Below, in pieces: positions 4,911-6,164 of a DNA stretch of 6,164 nucleotides (position 1 is the stretch's first letter; each line of letters starts with the position of its first letter). The notes under the pieces are model-generated. The model did no database searches. It had not been told where the DNA came from and saw only the letters and a program-made list of their open reading frames with translations. The stretch is from Rhodoferax sp. UBA4127 (lineage in GTDB: Bacteria > Pseudomonadota > Gammaproteobacteria > Burkholderiales > Burkholderiaceae_C), in assembly GCA_002381045.1 (NCBI GenBank), contig DFWT01000025.1:1-6164 (forward strand). Reading direction: 5' to 3'. The position numbers and the translations under genes were made by a program.

Positions 4911-6164
4911 CGCATTCAAACGCTTCACCCCCGCCACAAAACGCGCCAGCGTATTGGACAACACGCCGCTGGGGATCATGATTTCTATGAGCTGAAAGCG
5001 GCTGCGTGTGGCCATGGCTTTGTCTAACGCGGTTTTGAGTTCAGCACGGGTGCGCACCCGCACACCATCCCCGCCCAGGCCGCGTGCCATGTCGGCAAAG
5101 CCCCAGTCGCCCAGATCGTTGAAACTGGATTCGGGTTGGAAGGTGCGCAGCATTTCCCAACTGGCGTTGTTGAACAGCAGCACGATCGGATCCCAGCCGT
5201 AGCGCTTGCAGTTGCCCAACTCCCAGCCGGTCATCTGAAACGCACCGTCCCCCACCAGAATCAAAGGTCGCTCACCGGTGGCCGCTTGTAAGCCCAGCCC
5301 GGCGGGCACACCAAACCCCATGGTGGCGTAGTAACCGGGCGCTACCAGCGCGGTGTGTTTGATCTCCATGGCAGTGAACAGGCAGTCGCCCATGTCGCTG
5401 GCAATTGGCATCTTGCCGTGCTCGGCCATCAGGTCATTCACCGCGGTGGCAATGTCTGTCGGCGTGATGGTCTGGGCATCAGCTGGCATACCTACGGGGA
5501 AGTTCTGCGCTGTCACGGTAAATGCTTTGTCGGGACCGGGCAGGCGTCCCAGCATGCGGTTCACCACAGCCGCCAGTGACAGCTTGGCATAGGTGTGATA
5601 CCCGATGTTGACCTGGCCATTGAGCGCTTGGATGGTTTTCCGCATATCGATCTTGGTCTCGGATACGGCAAAGTTGGTGTCGCAAATGATTTCTCCCAGC
5701 AGGAAAAGACCGTCCGAGCTCTCTACCAGGCGGGTTACCTCCGGAAAACCGGCCACACCCATGTAGGTACCCACCAGAGGCACGTCCTGATCTGACAGCA
5801 AGCCACGGCCCATGAAACTGGTGACCACCGGCAGGCCCAGGCGGCGCGAGAGCGCGGCCACCTTGGCTTCCAGCCCATAACGACGTACTTCCACACCGGC
5901 CATGAGGACCGGGGATTTGGCGTGTGCCAGGCGCTCCAGAATTTCGTCCACACATGCATCCAGCGCGTCGGGGTCCGCCTTGTGTGCCGACTCCGCAATG
6001 ACCTCAGCGCAAGGCACGGCGACCATGTCGCGTGGGATTTCGATGTAGACCGGCTCGGAGTGCCGCAGACAACTGGCCAGCACCCGGGCGATGTCGGCCG
6101 GGGCACGCTCGGCGTCGTCCAGTCGGCACTGGTCGCAGGTGATTTCCTTGAAGATCTGGAACTG
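4902..6164 (-). CDS. ipdC: Phenylpyruvate/indolepyruvate decarboxylase (ThDP-dependent), 5' end outside window
   Basis: Thiamine-diphosphate enzyme that decarboxylates phenylpyruvate or indole-3-pyruvate to the aldehyde, a step of the Ehrlich-type route and of indole-3-acetic acid synthesis. The frame stays open to the right edge, giving 420 residues; about 120-125 are missing against the roughly 545-residue Azospirillum enzyme, which it follows closely from memory (QFQIFKEIT, VEVRRYGLEAKVA, GYHTYA, DMGDCLFTAM). The ThDP/Mg motif runs from GDGAF (GDG at 5244-5252) to FNNASWE; the Glu at 5154-5156 corresponds to the catalytic Glu of pyruvate-decarboxylase-type enzymes. The N-terminal catalytic Asp and His-His pair lie outside. 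A GTG at 6083 could be mistaken for the start but is internal, since family similarity continues upstream. Substrate preference (phenyl- versus indolepyruvate) cannot be decided here. The promoter is not in the window. Confidence 0.9.
   Translation of the reverse strand, partial: QFQIFKEITCDQCRLDDAERAPADIARVLASCLRHSEPVYIEIPRDMVAVPCAEVIAESAHKADPDALDACVDEILERLAHAKSPVLMAGVEVRRYGLEAKVAALSRRLGLPVVTSFMGRGLLSDQDVPLVGTYMGVAGFPEVTRLVESSDGLFLLGEIICDTNFAVSETKIDMRKTIQALNGQVNIGYHTYAKLSLAAVVNRMLGRLPGPDKAFTVTAQNFPVGMPADAQTITPTDIATAVNDLMAEHGKMPIASDMGDCLFTAMEIKHTALVAPGYYATMGFGVPAGLGLQAATGERPLILVGDGAFQMTGWELGNCKRYGWDPIVLLFNNASWEMLRTFQPESSFNDLGDWGFADMARGLGGDGVRVRTRAELKTALDKAMATRSRFQLIEIMIPSGVLSNTLARFVAGVKRLNAAK

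Noticed and set aside
5353..5592. Forward-strand ORFs inside the decarboxylase gene
   Set aside because: They are antisense to conserved enzyme sequence, with no ribosome site or family resemblance.
4902..6083. Treating the decarboxylase as a 393-residue complete gene starting at GTG 6083
   Set aside because: The frame continues open to the edge and the added residues match the family, so this is an internal codon of a longer gene.

Overview
The window is ordinary bacterial chromosome, densely coding. Moderate-to-high GC, third-position G/C bias and the protein relatives I recognise suggest a beta-proteobacterium, perhaps a Comamonadaceae/Burkholderiales relative. That placement is an inference from memory; no rRNA or other phylogenetic marker is present. 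I see no tRNA or rRNA gene, CRISPR array, insertion sequence, integrase or phage gene.

Layout. (1) Positions 1-404, + strand, hold the last 133 codons of a PLP-dependent tryptophanase; its start lies before the window. (2) A 145-bp AT-rich gap with nested inverted repeats leads to one large gene (550-3018, +). It encodes an 822-residue membrane protein: signal peptide, periplasmic sensor, seven membrane helices (7TMR-DISM type), a degenerate GGDEF domain and an EAL domain with a complete catalytic set. It is probably a cyclic-di-GMP phosphodiesterase. (3) After a 141-bp gap with a consensus -35 box, an inverted repeat and a stable hairpin, four small + strand genes follow closely: a helical TPR-like protein (3160-3642), an 83-residue unknown (3663-3914), a VOC/glyoxalase-fold protein (3970-4371) and a RimJ/RimL-like GNAT acetyltransferase (4389-4892). 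(4) On the - strand, convergent and only 9 bp away, is the 3' part of a thiamine-diphosphate-dependent phenylpyruvate/indolepyruvate decarboxylase (4902 to the right edge, 5' end missing).

How they may work together. The two partial genes at the edges both act in aromatic amino acid catabolism. Tryptophanase yields indole and pyruvate from tryptophan; the decarboxylase acts on the keto acid formed by transamination of phenylalanine or tryptophan. Between them sit a c-di-GMP turnover receptor and a possible operon of small housekeeping-type genes. A functional link between the receptor and the flanking enzymes is only suggested by position. I found no convincing undescribed system. The items most worth checking are the receptor's split state (dead cyclase, intact phosphodiesterase), the inverted repeats in the two regulatory gaps, and the two uncharacterised small proteins.
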